Position numbers and translations under genes: made by a program
DNA from: Burkholderiales bacterium
GTDB taxonomy: Bacteria > Pseudomonadota > Gammaproteobacteria > Burkholderiales > Burkholderiaceae_C
Assembly: GCA_947464185.1 (NCBI GenBank)
Contig: CANHVY010000037.1
Span: 1 to 36,386 of the forward strand
Length of the DNA: 36,386 nucleotides
Reading direction: 5' to 3'
Notes under the pieces: model-generated
What the model was told of the DNA's origin: nothing
What the model saw: the letters and a program-made list of their open reading frames with translations, nothing else
Database searches by the model: none
Shown: positions 17,920-27,964 of the stretch, one piece after another
Numbering within the stretch: position 1 is the first letter of the stretch
Layout: the number at the start of each line of letters is the position of its first letter

Positions 17920-18830
17920 GTGATTTCATCTCCGGCGGTTGGTCCATCTTCATTGGTGCCCTCACCATCGCAGGTCTGGTGGCCTGCTTGGCCCTGCTGA
18001 TCATCGCCAGCAGGCGACGAGTGATGTCGGATGACAACACCACAGGTCATGTCTGGGACGAGGACCTGAAGGAGTTGAACAACCCGCTGCCTCGTTGGTG
18101 GATGTGGCTGTTCGTCATCACGGTGGTCTTTGCTGGCGCTTACCTGGCTCTGTATCCTGGCTTGGGCAGTCACCCAGGCTCTTTGAAGTGGAGCAGTTCC
18201 GGCCAACTCCAGACCGAGACCGAGAAGGCAGTGGCGGCCATGACACCTGTGTACGCCAAGTTCGCCACCATGAGTGCCGCGGACCTTGCCAAGGAACCGC
18301 AAGCCATGGGTATCGGTGAGCGCCTCTTCCTGAACAACTGTGCTGCCTGCCATGGTTCAGACGGCCGTGGCAGCAAAGGCTTCCCGAACCTTGCTGACGG
18401 CGATTGGCTCTGGGGTGGCAGCCACGATGCGATCAAGGAGGCCATCACCAAAGGGCGCATCGGGGTCATGCCAGCGATGGCTGCCGCCCTGGGCAGCGCG
18501 GAGGATGTACGTAACGTCGCCCACCATGTGCTGAGCTTGTCCGGCAGCGCCCATGACGCCGTGGCGGCAGCCTTGGGCAAGCCCAAGTTCGCGGCCTGCG
18601 CCGGATGCCACGGCGCGGACGGCAAGGGCAACCAAGCCCTTGGTGCGCCCAATCTCACCGACAAGGTGTGGCTGCACGGCTGGGGCGAACAGGCCATCGT
18701 CAGCATCATCACCAATGGCAAGAACAACGCGATGCCAGCCCAGGCCGCGCGCTTGACACCAGAGCAGGTGCACGTGTTGGCCGCTTACGTTCTGAATTTG
18801 TCGCAGTCGACAGCCGTGGCGTCCAAGTGA
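17916..18830 (+). CDS. ccoP: cytochrome c oxidase cbb3-type, subunit III (diheme)
   Basis: The 304-residue protein has two N-terminal hydrophobic helices (about 9-28 and 60-80) and two c-type heme sites, CAACH (Cys142, Cys145, His146) and CAGCH (Cys228, Cys231, His232). Later methionines (GVMPAM, NNAMPAQ) fit as axial ligands. It accepts electrons from soluble or membrane c-type cytochromes. The overlap with ccoQ and the 31-nt gap to ccoG support a single operon. Confidence 0.97.
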   Translation: MSDFISGGWSIFIGALTIAGLVACLALLIIASRRRVMSDDNTTGHVWDEDLKELNNPLPRWWMWLFVITVVFAGAYLALYPGLGSHPGSLKWSSSGQLQTETEKAVAAMTPVYAKFATMSAADLAKEPQAMGIGERLFLNNCAACHGSDGRGSKGFPNLADGDWLWGGSHDAIKEAITKGRIGVMPAMAAALGSAEDVRNVAHHVLSLSGSAHDAVAAALGKPKFAACAGCHGADGKGNQALGAPNLTDKVWLHGWGEQAIVSIITNGKNNAMPAQAARLTPEQVHVLAAYVLNLSQSTAVASK

Positions 18831-18861
18831 ACCAGCGCAGCTCGAAAGCCAGGGCTGGTCG

Positions 18862-20307
18862 ATGACCCAGGCTGCGGGAACCGTGCCCCCGCCAGACGAT
18901 GACGCCTCGGGTGCCATCGTCTCGCTCTATCAGACACAGCGCAAGATCTACCCCCGGTCCGTCACGGGATGGTTCGTGCGTTGGCGTTGGGCGCTGGTGT
19001 TCGCCACCCAGTTGCTCTACTACGGGCTGCCTTGGCTGCAGTGGAATGACCGGCAGGCGGTGCTGTTCGATCTCACCAGCCGCCGCTTCTACATCTTCGA
19101 CCTTGTCCTGTACCCACAGGACTTCATCTACCTGACCGGTCTGCTGGTGATCAGCGCTTATGCGCTGTTCCTGTTCACCGCCGTGGCGGGACGCTTGTGG
19201 TGCGGCTACGCCTGCCCGCAGACGGTCTACACCGAAGTCTTCCTGTGGGTGGAGCGGCGCATCGAGGGCGACCGCGCAGCGCGCATGCGCCTGGACGGCG
19301 GCGCGTGGACGCTGGACAAGATCTCGCGCAAGACCGCCAAGCATGGGGCGTGGCTGCTGATCGCGCTGTGGACTGGCTTCACCCTGGTGGGCTACTTCAC
19401 GCCCATCCAAAGTTTGTGGGCCCAGGCGCTGACGCTGGATTTCGGCCCGTGGGAATCGTTCTGGGTCCTGTTCTACGGCTTTGCCACCTACGGAAACGCC
19501 GGCTGGATGCGCGAACAGGTCTGCAAGTACATGTGTCCTTATGCGCGCTTCCAGAGCGCGATGTTCGACAAGGACACCCTGATCATCAGCTACGACTCGG
19601 CCCGTGGCGATCCGCGGGGGGCCCGAGGACGCAGGGCCGACCCGAAAACCCTGGGTCTGGGAGACTGCATCGATTGCGGGCTGTGCGTGCAGGTGTGCCC
19701 GACCGGCATCGACATCCGCAAAGGTCTGCAGTACGAGTGCATCGGCTGCGCAGCCTGTGTGGACGTGTGCAATGGCGTGATGGACAAGATGGGCTATGCC
19801 AGGGGCCTGGTGCGCTACGCCACGCAGAACAGCATGGCCCAGGGCTGGTCAAGCCGCCAGATGTGGTCGCGCGTCTTCCGTCCCCGGGTGCTCGTGTACT
19901 CGGCGGTCTTGGTGTTGATCTGTGCTGGTCTGGTGATCAGCCTGTGGTTGCGCGACCCCTTCAAGGTGGACGTCGTGCGCGACCGCGGCTCCCTGGCGCG
20001 TCTGGTGGAAGACGGACGCGTGGAGAACGGCTACCGCATCCAGCTCATGAACGCTACAGAGCATGCCCAGCGATACCGCATCACCGCCAGTGGGTTGCAG
20101 AATGCGCAGGTCGTCGGGCGGTCGGAACTGGATCTGGGCCCTGCGGAGGCGCGCTGGGTGCCCCTGGCCGTCCAAGTCCCCCCCGAAGTGGCGGCAGCAG
20201 CAGGGGCTGGTGCCCACGTCCTGACCTTCAACATCGAGCGCCTGGCCGGTACAGGTCAGGCACCCGCGAAGGTAGCGGAGCGATCCACATTTGTGATTCC
20301 GAGGTGA
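18862..20307 (+). CDS. ccoG: cytochrome c oxidase accessory protein CcoG (FixG)
   Basis: The 481-residue inner-membrane protein has two polyferredoxin-type 4Fe-4S motifs (CIDCGLCVQVCP and CIGCAACVDVC, about residues 270-310). Other cysteine groups are CGYACPQTVYTE and CKYMCPYARF. About five membrane helices and a C-terminal periplasmic FixG domain complete it. CcoG is thought to act as a copper reductase in cbb3 assembly. It ends 4 nt before the FixH-like gene, and only 31 nt separate it from ccoP, so it is probably co-transcribed. Confidence 0.96.
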   Translation: MTQAAGTVPPPDDDASGAIVSLYQTQRKIYPRSVTGWFVRWRWALVFATQLLYYGLPWLQWNDRQAVLFDLTSRRFYIFDLVLYPQDFIYLTGLLVISAYALFLFTAVAGRLWCGYACPQTVYTEVFLWVERRIEGDRAARMRLDGGAWTLDKISRKTAKHGAWLLIALWTGFTLVGYFTPIQSLWAQALTLDFGPWESFWVLFYGFATYGNAGWMREQVCKYMCPYARFQSAMFDKDTLIISYDSARGDPRGARGRRADPKTLGLGDCIDCGLCVQVCPTGIDIRKGLQYECIGCAACVDVCNGVMDKMGYARGLVRYATQNSMAQGWSSRQMWSRVFRPRVLVYSAVLVLICAGLVISLWLRDPFKVDVVRDRGSLARLVEDGRVENGYRIQLMNATEHAQRYRITASGLQNAQVVGRSELDLGPAEARWVPLAVQVPPEVAAAAGAGAHVLTFNIERLAGTGQAPAKVAERSTFVIPR

Positions 20308-20311
20308 CCGA

Positions 20312-20548
20312 ATGAACACGAACAAACCGTCTTCTTCTGACGCCCCCCCGCCGCCTTGGTGGCAGGTGGGCATGGTCTGGCTGGTTCTGGGAGGACCCGC
20401 GGCCGTGGTGGTGGCGGGCATCGTCACGGCGGTCATTGCCGTGCGGGGCGCGGAACCCGTGCTGACCTCCCAGGAAAGCGCAAAATTCTCTGATCGGCCT
20501 GCGGTGCAGGGACGCAACCATGCGGCTACGGCTCAGCCCACCCAGTAG
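20312..20548 (+). CDS. short FixH/CcoH-like membrane protein
   Basis: The 78-residue protein has a proline-rich start and then PPWWQVGMVWLVLGGPAAVVVAGIVTAVIAV, a single transmembrane helix of the type found in FixH-like proteins beside ccoG. It lacks the large periplasmic FixH domain seen in alphaproteobacteria. It may stabilise the oxidase during assembly. It starts 4 nt after the ccoG stop. The role is inferred from position and helix pattern. Confidence 0.75.
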   Translation: MNTNKPSSSDAPPPPWWQVGMVWLVLGGPAAVVVAGIVTAVIAVRGAEPVLTSQESAKFSDRPAVQGRNHAATAQPTQ

Positions 20549-20621
20549 GCCATTGCCCTCGCGGGCCTGGATGGTCAAGGAGGTGCGGGGGGAGGCGTCG
20601 TGAAGGCGCCCGGCAGCGCGG

Positions 20622-21356
20622 TCAGCAGGTGGTCGCGTTGACGATCTGCCGCAAAGCGTTCTGGTCGACGATCCTGATTTGCCGCTGCTTGACCTCCAGC
20701 ACACCGTCGTCCTGCAGCCTGGAGAACGTGCGGCTCACGGTTTCCAGCTTCAGGCCCAGGTAGCTGCCGATTTCCTCGCGGGTCATGCGCAGCACGAGTT
20801 CACTGCGTGAGAAGCCTCGCACGTGCAGCCTTTGCGTCAGGTTCAGCAGGAAGGCCGCCACGCGCTCTTCCGCCCGCATGCTGCCCAGCAGCAGCATCAC
20901 GCCGTGGTCGCGAACGATCTCCCGGCTCATGATCTTGTGAAAAACGCGCTGCAGTTCGGTGATCTGCATCGAAAGCCCTTCCAGATCATGGAAGGGGATC
21001 ACGCACACCGTGGAATCCTCCAGCGCCACCGCATCGCAGGCATGCCGGTCCGTGCTGATGCCGTCCAGGCCGAGCAACTCGCCCGACATCTGGAAACCGG
21101 TGACCTGGTCACGACCATCCTCGGCGGATACACAGGTCTTGAAGAAGCCTGTGCGCACGGCGAACAGCGACTGGAAGCTGTCGCCCGCCCTGAACAGGGT
21201 CTCGCCCCTGGGAACAGTGCGGCGGGTGGCCACCAGCTCATCGAGCTGTCCCACCTGCTCGGGTGACAGGCCCACGGGCAGGCAGAGCTCGCGAAGGTTG
21301 CAGTTCGAACAAGCCGCTTTCACGGGGCCGATGCGAACGGGGGTGACGACGCTCAT
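20622..21356 (-). CDS. fnr: FNR-family oxygen-responsive transcriptional regulator
   Basis: The 244-residue Crp/FNR protein has N-terminal cysteines Cys16, Cys19 and Cys25 (CSNCNLRELC) plus Cys118 (STVCVIPF). These fit an oxygen-labile 4Fe-4S cluster. A cyclic-nucleotide-type barrel follows, then a helix-turn-helix MTREEIGSYLGLKLETVSRTFSRLQ. Its ETVSR residues are those that read TTGAT half-sites. The ATG at 21356 has a GGAGG site upstream and is chosen over the longer frame from 21545. The gene is divergent from the hemN remnant and convergent with the cbb3 operon it probably controls. Confidence 0.95.
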   Translation of the reverse strand: MSVVTPVRIGPVKAACSNCNLRELCLPVGLSPEQVGQLDELVATRRTVPRGETLFRAGDSFQSLFAVRTGFFKTCVSAEDGRDQVTGFQMSGELLGLDGISTDRHACDAVALEDSTVCVIPFHDLEGLSMQITELQRVFHKIMSREIVRDHGVMLLLGSMRAEERVAAFLLNLTQRLHVRGFSRSELVLRMTREEIGSYLGLKLETVSRTFSRLQDDGVLEVKQRQIRIVDQNALRQIVNATTC

Positions 21357-21468
21357 GATCTGATCCTCCGGCGACCCGATCCAGCCGCGCGGTCGACCTT
21401 TGGCGACCACGACGCGGAACCGCTTGTTGCTTTTGTGTGTCCGGGCGGACCTCGATTGCCGCCCCGGC

Positions 21469-21482
21469 TTGTTCCAGGTCAA
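21469..21482 (+). promoter_or_regulatory. FNR-like box between fnr and the hemN remnant
   Basis: TTGTTCCAGGTCAA matches the FNR consensus TTGATnnnnATCAA at 8 of 10 informative bases. It lies 31 nt before the hemN-remnant ATG at 21513 and about 112 nt upstream of fnr. It could have activated hemN, autoregulate fnr, or both. Confidence 0.5.
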
Positions 21483-21512
21483 ACCCCCTCGGGCCCGACC
21501 GAGGCAAAGTGT

Positions 21513-21871
21513 ATGCCGATGAACGAACGGCCTGGAGAAGCGCAAGTCCGCTTACCGGAACAGTTGCTGAAGGAACTGGAAACTTCCGGCCCGCGCTACA
21601 CCTCTTGCCCGGCGGCTGACCGCTTCAGGGAACCCTTCGACGGCGCTCCGGGCCTTACCGGCAGGCGCTGGAGCGCGAGATGGCCTTGCACTCGGCCATC
21701 ACGGAACCTTCACAGCCGGTGTCGCAGTTGCACTTGGGTGGGGGAACGCCCACCTTCCTTTCAGACGCCGAGTTGGCGGAGCTGATGCGCGCTATCCGGT
21801 ACCAGCAGACAGAGGCGGACCGCTCGCGGTTTTCGCGCATCATCCGAACATGGATGTCGCCCTCGCATTGA
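21513..21871 (+). pseudogene. hemN: hemN remnant (oxygen-independent coproporphyrinogen III dehydrogenase)
   Basis: The first frame encodes LPEQLLKELETSGPRYTSCPAADRF, the HemN N-terminus. A frame change near 21645-21665 continues as YRQALEREMALHSAI, then QPVSQLHLGGGTPTFLSDAELAELM, the segment that in HemN follows the radical-SAM loop. The CxxxCxxC cysteine loop that should sit between them is gone. The frame ends at 21871, about 300 residues too early. HemN makes protoporphyrinogen without oxygen, so this copy cannot work. Microhomology at GCGCTGGA may have mediated the internal deletion. An assembly error is possible, but two separate lesions make that less likely. Confidence 0.85.
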
Positions 21872-22623
21872 CGGGGCTCCTGATGGGGCTGGCTGGCGCG
21901 CCGCACTGCGCGGCGATGTGCGGCCCTGCCTGCGCCGCGCTGTTGGGCCGTTCAGGCCGACCTGTCGCCGTGGGAGGCGGGGTGCAGGCGGTGCAAGCCG
22001 CCGGGACAGGCGTTTGGTGGTTCCATGGCATGCGCGTGGCGGGTTACGCCTTGGCCGGAGGTCTGGTGGCCGGGGGCGTGGGCCTTCTCGCCTGGGCAGG
22101 CCAGGCGGCGCCGCTGGTGCGCCCTGTCTGGACCCTTTTCCATGTGGCCGCGCTGGTGCTGGGTCTGTGGCTGGCCATCACCGCGCAGCAACCGAGCTGG
22201 ATGACGAGGGTGGGCAGGGTGCGAACGGGTGTTGGTGAAGCGGGGGCGACACGTGCCGGGTTGGGAGCGCAACCCGTGCGCTGGGCAGGCCGATCGCGGG
22301 ACCTTCGGGTCGGCCTTGCTGGGGGGGGGTGGGTGGCTTGGCCCTGCGGCCTGCTTCAGTCCGCGCTGGTGGTGGCCGGGTTGGCCAACACACCTGTTGC
22401 TGGCGCAGCGGTCATGGCGGCCTTCGCGTTGGCTTCGGCCTTGGGGCTGCAACTGGCACCTGTCTTGTGGTCTCGGTGGCTGTCAGGTGGCGCCATACGC
22501 TCCCAGGCGCAGACCTTGAATCGCCCGATGATCCGTCTGGCGGGCGCGTTTTTGGCGCTCGGCGCGCTGTGGGCCCTGGGACACGACGTCTGGGGCCAGG
22601 TCTGGGCTTACTGCTTCGGCTGA
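21850..22623 (+). CDS. TauE/SafE-type (UreH/DsbD-like) membrane protein
   Basis: The 257-residue protein has about six hydrophobic segments. Family motifs are GAPHCAAMCGP near residue 17 and WPCGLLQSAL near residue 163, each with small residues and conserved cysteines as in the SafE/UreH-like group often linked to cbb3 loci. It is annotated in relatives as a sulfite exporter, but a metal or redox role in oxidase maturation is equally plausible. The start overlaps the end of the hemN remnant by 22 nt. A hairpin terminator follows at 22651-22672. Confidence 0.8.
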   Translation: MDVALALTGLLMGLAGAPHCAAMCGPACAALLGRSGRPVAVGGGVQAVQAAGTGVWWFHGMRVAGYALAGGLVAGGVGLLAWAGQAAPLVRPVWTLFHVAALVLGLWLAITAQQPSWMTRVGRVRTGVGEAGATRAGLGAQPVRWAGRSRDLRVGLAGGGWVAWPCGLLQSALVVAGLANTPVAGAAVMAAFALASALGLQLAPVLWSRWLSGGAIRSQAQTLNRPMIRLAGAFLALGALWALGHDVWGQVWAYCFG

Positions 22624-22650
22624 CCGCTCTCGAGGCAAGCCCAATGCAAA

Positions 22651-22672
22651 ACGCCCGGGCAGAGCCGGGCGT
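22651..22672. terminator. hairpin terminator between convergent genes
   Basis: An 8-bp stem ACGCCCGG / CCGGGCGT with a 6-nt loop lies between the TauE/SafE gene and the small minus-strand gene. On the minus strand it is followed by TTTGCATT, on the plus strand by CTTGAC, so it is stronger for the minus strand. Confidence 0.6.
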
Positions 22673-22717
22673 CTTGACGGGTTGCACGGCAAACGTGCAA
22701 GCCCAAGATTCGAAGAA

Positions 22718-22864
22718 TTACTTCTTCTTCTCTTCCTTCTTGGCAGCGGAGGCGGCCGGCTTGGCGGCTTCAGCCTTCTTCTCTTCCTTCTTGGGGGCCG
22801 GTGCTTGGGCAAAGGCGCCGAAGGAGAACGCGGCGGCGATCAGGGCAGCCAGGATCTTGGACAT
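22718..22864 (-). CDS. small secreted Lys/Ala-rich protein
   Basis: The 48-residue protein starts MSKILAALIAAAFSFGAFAQ, a clear Sec signal peptide with a cut after AFA. The mature part has only about 29 residues and consists almost entirely of Lys, Glu, Ala and Pro (APKKEEKKAEAAKPAA...KKEEKKK), so it should be unstructured. AAAGG lies 6 nt before the ATG as the ribosome site. It is divergent from icd. I cannot assign a function. Its short length and biased composition mean it is easily missed by gene callers. Confidence 0.75.
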   Translation of the reverse strand: MSKILAALIAAAFSFGAFAQAPAPKKEEKKAEAAKPAASAAKKEEKKK

Positions 22865-22960
22865 GAAAATTACCTTTCGAAAGTTTTGAATTCACCACCC
22901 GTCGAGGGGTGGCAAGTCAAAAACGCGTGGGCGGGTCAGTCGGTTGACAGGTCGGTCCAC

Positions 22961-22966
22961 TAGAAT
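22961..22966 (+). promoter_or_regulatory. putative -10 element for icd
   Basis: TAGAAT matches the -10 consensus at 5 of 6 positions and would give a leader of about 43 nt. TTGACA lies at 22944-22949 but only 11 nt away, too close to be its -35. Confidence 0.35.
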
Positions 22967-23015
22967 TTCACCCGTTTTCAACGGCTGCACAAAGCCAGAG
23001 GCGGAGACCCATCAC

Positions 23016-24269
<1,254 letters not shown>

Positions 24270-24347
24270 CTCCGTGTGATCGGCGTGGGGCGCGCCCCCG
24301 CCCGTTCGCTCGGAACCCGCGCCCCGTCAGGACGGGGTCTGCACTGG

Positions 24348-24385
24348 CGCCCGGCCGTTCACGACGTGCCGGGCGTTTCCTTTCC
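24348..24385 (+). terminator. intrinsic terminator after icd
   Basis: An 8-bp stem CGCCCGGC / GCCGGGCG (24348-24355 and 24368-24375) with a 12-nt loop is followed by TTTCCTTTCC. A second short hairpin, CCCCGTC / GACGGGG, precedes it at 24322-24337. Confidence 0.5.
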
Positions 24386-24457
24386 TGCGGACAAAGGGGG
24401 TTGTTTCCAGTTGTGAAAGTGATCCCCCACGATGCGGCAGACACGGCTTGCTGTGCA

Positions 24458-24463
24458 TAGAAT
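24458..24463 (+). promoter_or_regulatory. putative -10 element for clpS giving a leaderless mRNA
   Basis: TAGAAT (5 of 6) ends 5 nt before the clpS ATG at 24469, so transcription would start at or within a base or two of the start codon. No clear -35 or ribosome site is visible. Confidence 0.35.
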
Positions 24464-24468
24464 CGTTC

Positions 24469-24822
24469 ATGCCTGACAGTCCCGACAAACCCCGATCGCC
24501 GGCGCCCAAGTTGCCAGGCGGTGGTGGGCACGGCGCTGCGGTGGTCGAGCGCCAGACGGCGCGTACCAAGCCGCCATCGCTGTTCCAGGTGGTCATGCTC
24601 AATGACGACTACACCCCGATGGAATTCGTCATCCGCGTGCTGCAGCAGTTCTTCCAGCACGATCTGGAAACGGCCACGCTGATCATGCTGAAGATTCACC
24701 ACGAAGGTCGTGGCGTCTGCGGGGTGTATACCCGGGATGTCGCTGCCACCAAGGTCGAGCTCGTGCTGGCAGCAGCCCGGCGAGACCAGCACCCGCTGCA
24801 ATGTCTTATGGAGTCCGCATGA
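24469..24822 (+). CDS. clpS: ATP-dependent Clp protease adaptor ClpS
   Basis: ClpS binds N-degron substrates and hands them to ClpA. The 117-residue protein has a disordered Pro-rich N-terminus followed by the ClpS core: [25 protein letters not shown] and [26 protein letters not shown]. The conserved [10 protein letters not shown] forms the N-end pocket. The last codon overlaps clpA (ATGA at 24819), the usual ClpS-ClpA coupling. Confidence 0.96.
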   Translation: MPDSPDKPRSPAPKLPGGGGHGAAVVERQTARTKPPSLFQVVMLNDDYTPMEFVIRVLQQFFQHDLETATLIMLKIHHEGRGVCGVYTRDVAATKVELVLAAARRDQHPLQCLMESA

Positions 24823-27125
24823 TTGCGCAAGAACTGGAAGTCAGCCTGCACATGGCCTTCGTGGAGGCCCGGCAGCAGCGGCACGAGTTCATCACGGTGG
24901 AGCATCTGTTGCTGGCCCTGCTGGACAACCCTTCCGCTGCAGAGGTGCTTCGCGCCTGCACGGCGAGCATCGATGACCTGCGCAAGAGCCTCACGTCCTT
25001 CATCAAGGAGAACACCCCCACGGTGTCAGGCACGGAGGAAGTGGACACGCAGCCCACGTTGGGCTTCCAGCGGGTGATCCAGCGCGCCATCATGCACGTG
25101 CAGTCCACAGGCAGTGGCAAGAAGGAGGTCACCGGGGCGAACGTGCTGGTGGCCATCTTTGGCGAGAAGGATTCGCACGCCGTGTACTACCTGCATCAGC
25201 AGGGTGTGACCCGTCTGGACGTGGTGAACTTCATCGCACATGGCATCAAGAAGTCTGACCCGCCGGAGCCTGCGAAGTCAGGGGAGGGTGCCTCTCAGGA
25301 AGGCAGCGACAAGGAAGAACCCGCTGACGGCAAGGCCACGCCGCTGGATCAGTTCACGCAGAACCTCAACCAGATGGCGCGGGACGGCAAGATCGACCCC
25401 CTGATTGGCCGCGAGCACGAGGTGGAGCGCGTCATCCAGGTGTTGTGCCGTCGCCGCAAGAACAATCCCCTGCTGGTGGGAGAGGCCGGGGTGGGCAAGA
25501 CGGCCATCGCCGAAGGTCTGGCCTGGCGCATCACGCAGGGTGACGTGCCCGAGATCCTCTCGGCTTCCACTGTGTATTCGCTGGACATGGGCGCCTTGCT
25601 GGCGGGCACCAAGTACCGGGGCGACTTCGAGCAACGGCTCAAAGGCGTGTTGAAGCAGTTGAAGGACCAGCCCAACGCGGTGCTGTTCATCGACGAGATC
25701 CACACGCTCATCGGAGCGGGAGCCGCCTCGGGCGGTACGCTGGATGCGAGCAACTTGCTGAAGCCCGCGCTCTCCAACGGCTCCATGAAGTGCATTGGCG
25801 CCACCACGTTCACCGAGTACCGTGGAGTGTTCGAAAAGGACGCAGCGCTTTCACGCCGCTTTCAGAAGATCGACGTGGTGGAACCCTCGGTCGAGCAGAC
25901 GGTGGAGATCCTCAAGGGGTTGAAGACCCGATTCGAGGATCACCACGGCATCAAGTACGCCTTGGGCGCATTGCAGGCGGCGGCGGAGCTCTCGGCCAAG
26001 TACATCAACGACCGTCACCTGCCTGACAAGGCCATCGACGTCATTGACGAGGCGGGGGCCGCACAGCGCATCCTGCCCAAGAACAAGCAGAAGAAGACCA
26101 TCTCCCGCGCCGAGGTCGAGGAGATCGTGGCCAAGATCGCCCGCATTCCGCCGGCCAGCGTGTCCACTGACGACCGCAAGCAACTGAAGACCCTGGACCG
26201 TGACCTCAAGAGCGTGGTGTTCGGTCAGGAGCCAGCCATCGATGCGCTTGCCGCCTCGATCAAGATGGCCCGCTCTGGCCTGGGCAAGCCCGACAAGCCC
26301 ATCGGGTCGTTCCTGTTCAGCGGCCCCACGGGCGTGGGCAAGACCGAGGTGGCCAAGCAGCTTGCCTACATCCTGGGCATCGAGTTGATTCGCTTCGACA
26401 TGTCGGAGTACATGGAGCGCCACGCAGTCAGCCGTCTCATCGGTGCGCCCCCAGGCTATGTCGGGTTCGACCAAGGGGGGCTGCTGACAGAGGCGGTGAC
26501 CAAGAAGCCGCACTCGGTGTTGCTGCTCGACGAGATCGAGAAAGCGCACCCGGACGTCTTCAACGTCTTGCTGCAGGTGATGGACCACGGCTCGTTGACC
26601 GACAACAACGGCCGAAAAGCCGACTTCCGCAACGTGATCCTGATCATGACCACGAATGCGGGCGCCGAGACCATGAACAAGGCCACCATCGGCTTTACCA
26701 GCAAGCGTGAGCAAGGTGATGAGATGGCCGACATCAAGCGCCTGTTCACCCCCGAGTTCCGCAACCGGCTGGATGCCATCGTCAACTTCCGCGCGCTGGA
26801 TGAAGAGATCATCCTGCGCGTGGTGGACAAGTTCCTGCTGCAACTGGAAAGCCAGCTGGGCGAGAAGAAGGTGGATGTCACGTTCACGGATGCCCTGCGG
26901 CGGCACCTGGCCAAGACGGGTTTCGACCCCCTGATGGGCGCGCGGCCGATGCAGCGCCTCATCCAGGACACCGTTCGCCGCGCATTGGCCGACGAGCTGC
27001 TGTTCGGCCGGCTGGTCGATGGTGGCCGGCTGAAGGTGGACGTGGATGAGACAGGCAAGGTGCTTCTGGACATCCGACCGCCCCGCAAGAGCGACCGTTC
27101 CAAGGCAGAGCCGGCAACCGTCTAG
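24819..27125 (+). CDS. clpA: ATP-dependent Clp protease ATP-binding subunit ClpA
   Basis: ClpA unfolds substrates and feeds them to the ClpP peptidase. The 768-residue protein has the N-domain ([35 protein letters not shown]) and two AAA+ modules. Walker A motifs are GEAGVGKT (221-228) and GPTGVGKT (502-509). The ClpP-docking loop reads IGF (624-626). The ATG at 24819 gives the normal N-terminus and overlaps the clpS stop; the frame also opens at 24801 but that adds six residues inside clpS. Its stop lies 2 nt from the convergent mtfA stop, leaving no room for a terminator. Confidence 0.97.
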   Translation: MIAQELEVSLHMAFVEARQQRHEFITVEHLLLALLDNPSAAEVLRACTASIDDLRKSLTSFIKENTPTVSGTEEVDTQPTLGFQRVIQRAIMHVQSTGSGKKEVTGANVLVAIFGEKDSHAVYYLHQQGVTRLDVVNFIAHGIKKSDPPEPAKSGEGASQEGSDKEEPADGKATPLDQFTQNLNQMARDGKIDPLIGREHEVERVIQVLCRRRKNNPLLVGEAGVGKTAIAEGLAWRITQGDVPEILSASTVYSLDMGALLAGTKYRGDFEQRLKGVLKQLKDQPNAVLFIDEIHTLIGAGAASGGTLDASNLLKPALSNGSMKCIGATTFTEYRGVFEKDAALSRRFQKIDVVEPSVEQTVEILKGLKTRFEDHHGIKYALGALQAAAELSAKYINDRHLPDKAIDVIDEAGAAQRILPKNKQKKTISRAEVEEIVAKIARIPPASVSTDDRKQLKTLDRDLKSVVFGQEPAIDALAASIKMARSGLGKPDKPIGSFLFSGPTGVGKTEVAKQLAYILGIELIRFDMSEYMERHAVSRLIGAPPGYVGFDQGGLLTEAVTKKPHSVLLLDEIEKAHPDVFNVLLQVMDHGSLTDNNGRKADFRNVILIMTTNAGAETMNKATIGFTSKREQGDEMADIKRLFTPEFRNRLDAIVNFRALDEEIILRVVDKFLLQLESQLGEKKVDVTFTDALRRHLAKTGFDPLMGARPMQRLIQDTVRRALADELLFGRLVDGGRLKVDVDETGKVLLDIRPPRKSDRSKAEPATV

Positions 27126-27127
27126 AC

Positions 27128-27958
27128 CTACAGAGCTTCGTCCTCCAGACCCCACGGGGTGGTGAGCGGAGTCGGCGGGAGGCGCGCCAGCGGGTCTTGC
27201 CGGAAATAGCGCATCAGCAGGCCGTATACCGCAGGGTGTTCGGCCTGCAACACTTGCGGAGCCACAAAGAAGGCCTCACTGGCCACGGCGAAGAACTCGC
27301 TAGGGGATTCTGCGCCATAGGGGTCCAGGTCCGTCGGTGCGCCCGAATCCACCATCTGGCAAAAGGCTTGATAGGCCGCGTCCAGGCCGGCGCACCACTC
27401 TTGGCGGGTTATGTCGGTGGGCAACAGGGGCAGACCGTCGGCCAGTCCGTCGGCCATGTCCAGCACGTGGACGAATTCGTGGATCACGACGTTGTAACCC
27501 TGCGCCGCGCGGGCGCCGGCCGAGCGGACGTCGCGCCACGACAGCATCACCGGCCCCCCCTCGAGTGCCTCGCCTGACAGCGTCTCCTCGAACTCATGAA
27601 CCACCCCGTCGTCATCGGCAAACGATCGCCGGGCCCGGGCCAGACCGGGATGGACGACGATGCCGATGAAACCCTGGTAAGCATCGAGATCCATCCGCAG
27701 CACGGGAAGACAGGCCTGCGCGGCAATGGCCACCGCCATGTCGTCGCTGATCACCAGTCCATGCGCGCCCGTGAACTCCTTGCGGTCCAGGAAGAGGCTG
27801 GTCATTCGTCGCAGCGCAGCCTCGTCAGTTGTGCCAGCGCGGGGCAGGAAAGGGAAGCGCTTCAGGGTTCGGCGCCAGAGGAGGTCGGGTATGGCCTTGC
27901 GGGCCACCGCCGCAGCCTCCCGCCGCTGTCGCAGCCCTTGCAGCAGGCGCGACCACAT
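27128..27958 (-). CDS. mtfA: MtfA-family zinc peptidase (DUF980)
   Basis: MtfA binds the repressor Mlc in E. coli and is a zinc metallopeptidase. The 276-residue protein has the zinc motif H160-EFVH164 (VVIHEFVHVLDMADG), and the downstream SEFFAVASEAFF supplies the third, glutamate ligand. The N-terminal helical part (LPFLxRL-like FPFLPRAG) is typical. Since a phosphotransferase/Mlc system was not seen here, the physiological partner is unknown. It starts 6 nt after the lpxH stop, so it is likely co-transcribed with it. Confidence 0.9.
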   Translation of the reverse strand: MWSRLLQGLRQRREAAAVARKAIPDLLWRRTLKRFPFLPRAGTTDEAALRRMTSLFLDRKEFTGAHGLVISDDMAVAIAAQACLPVLRMDLDAYQGFIGIVVHPGLARARRSFADDDGVVHEFEETLSGEALEGGPVMLSWRDVRSAGARAAQGYNVVIHEFVHVLDMADGLADGLPLLPTDITRQEWCAGLDAAYQAFCQMVDSGAPTDLDPYGAESPSEFFAVASEAFFVAPQVLQAEHPAVYGLLMRYFRQDPLARLPPTPLTTPWGLEDEAL

Positions 27959-27964
27959 AGGTCG

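Noticed and set aside
22944..22966. TTGACA plus TAGAAT as a full sigma-70 promoter of icd
   Set aside because: The spacer is only 11 nt; at most the -10 is usable.
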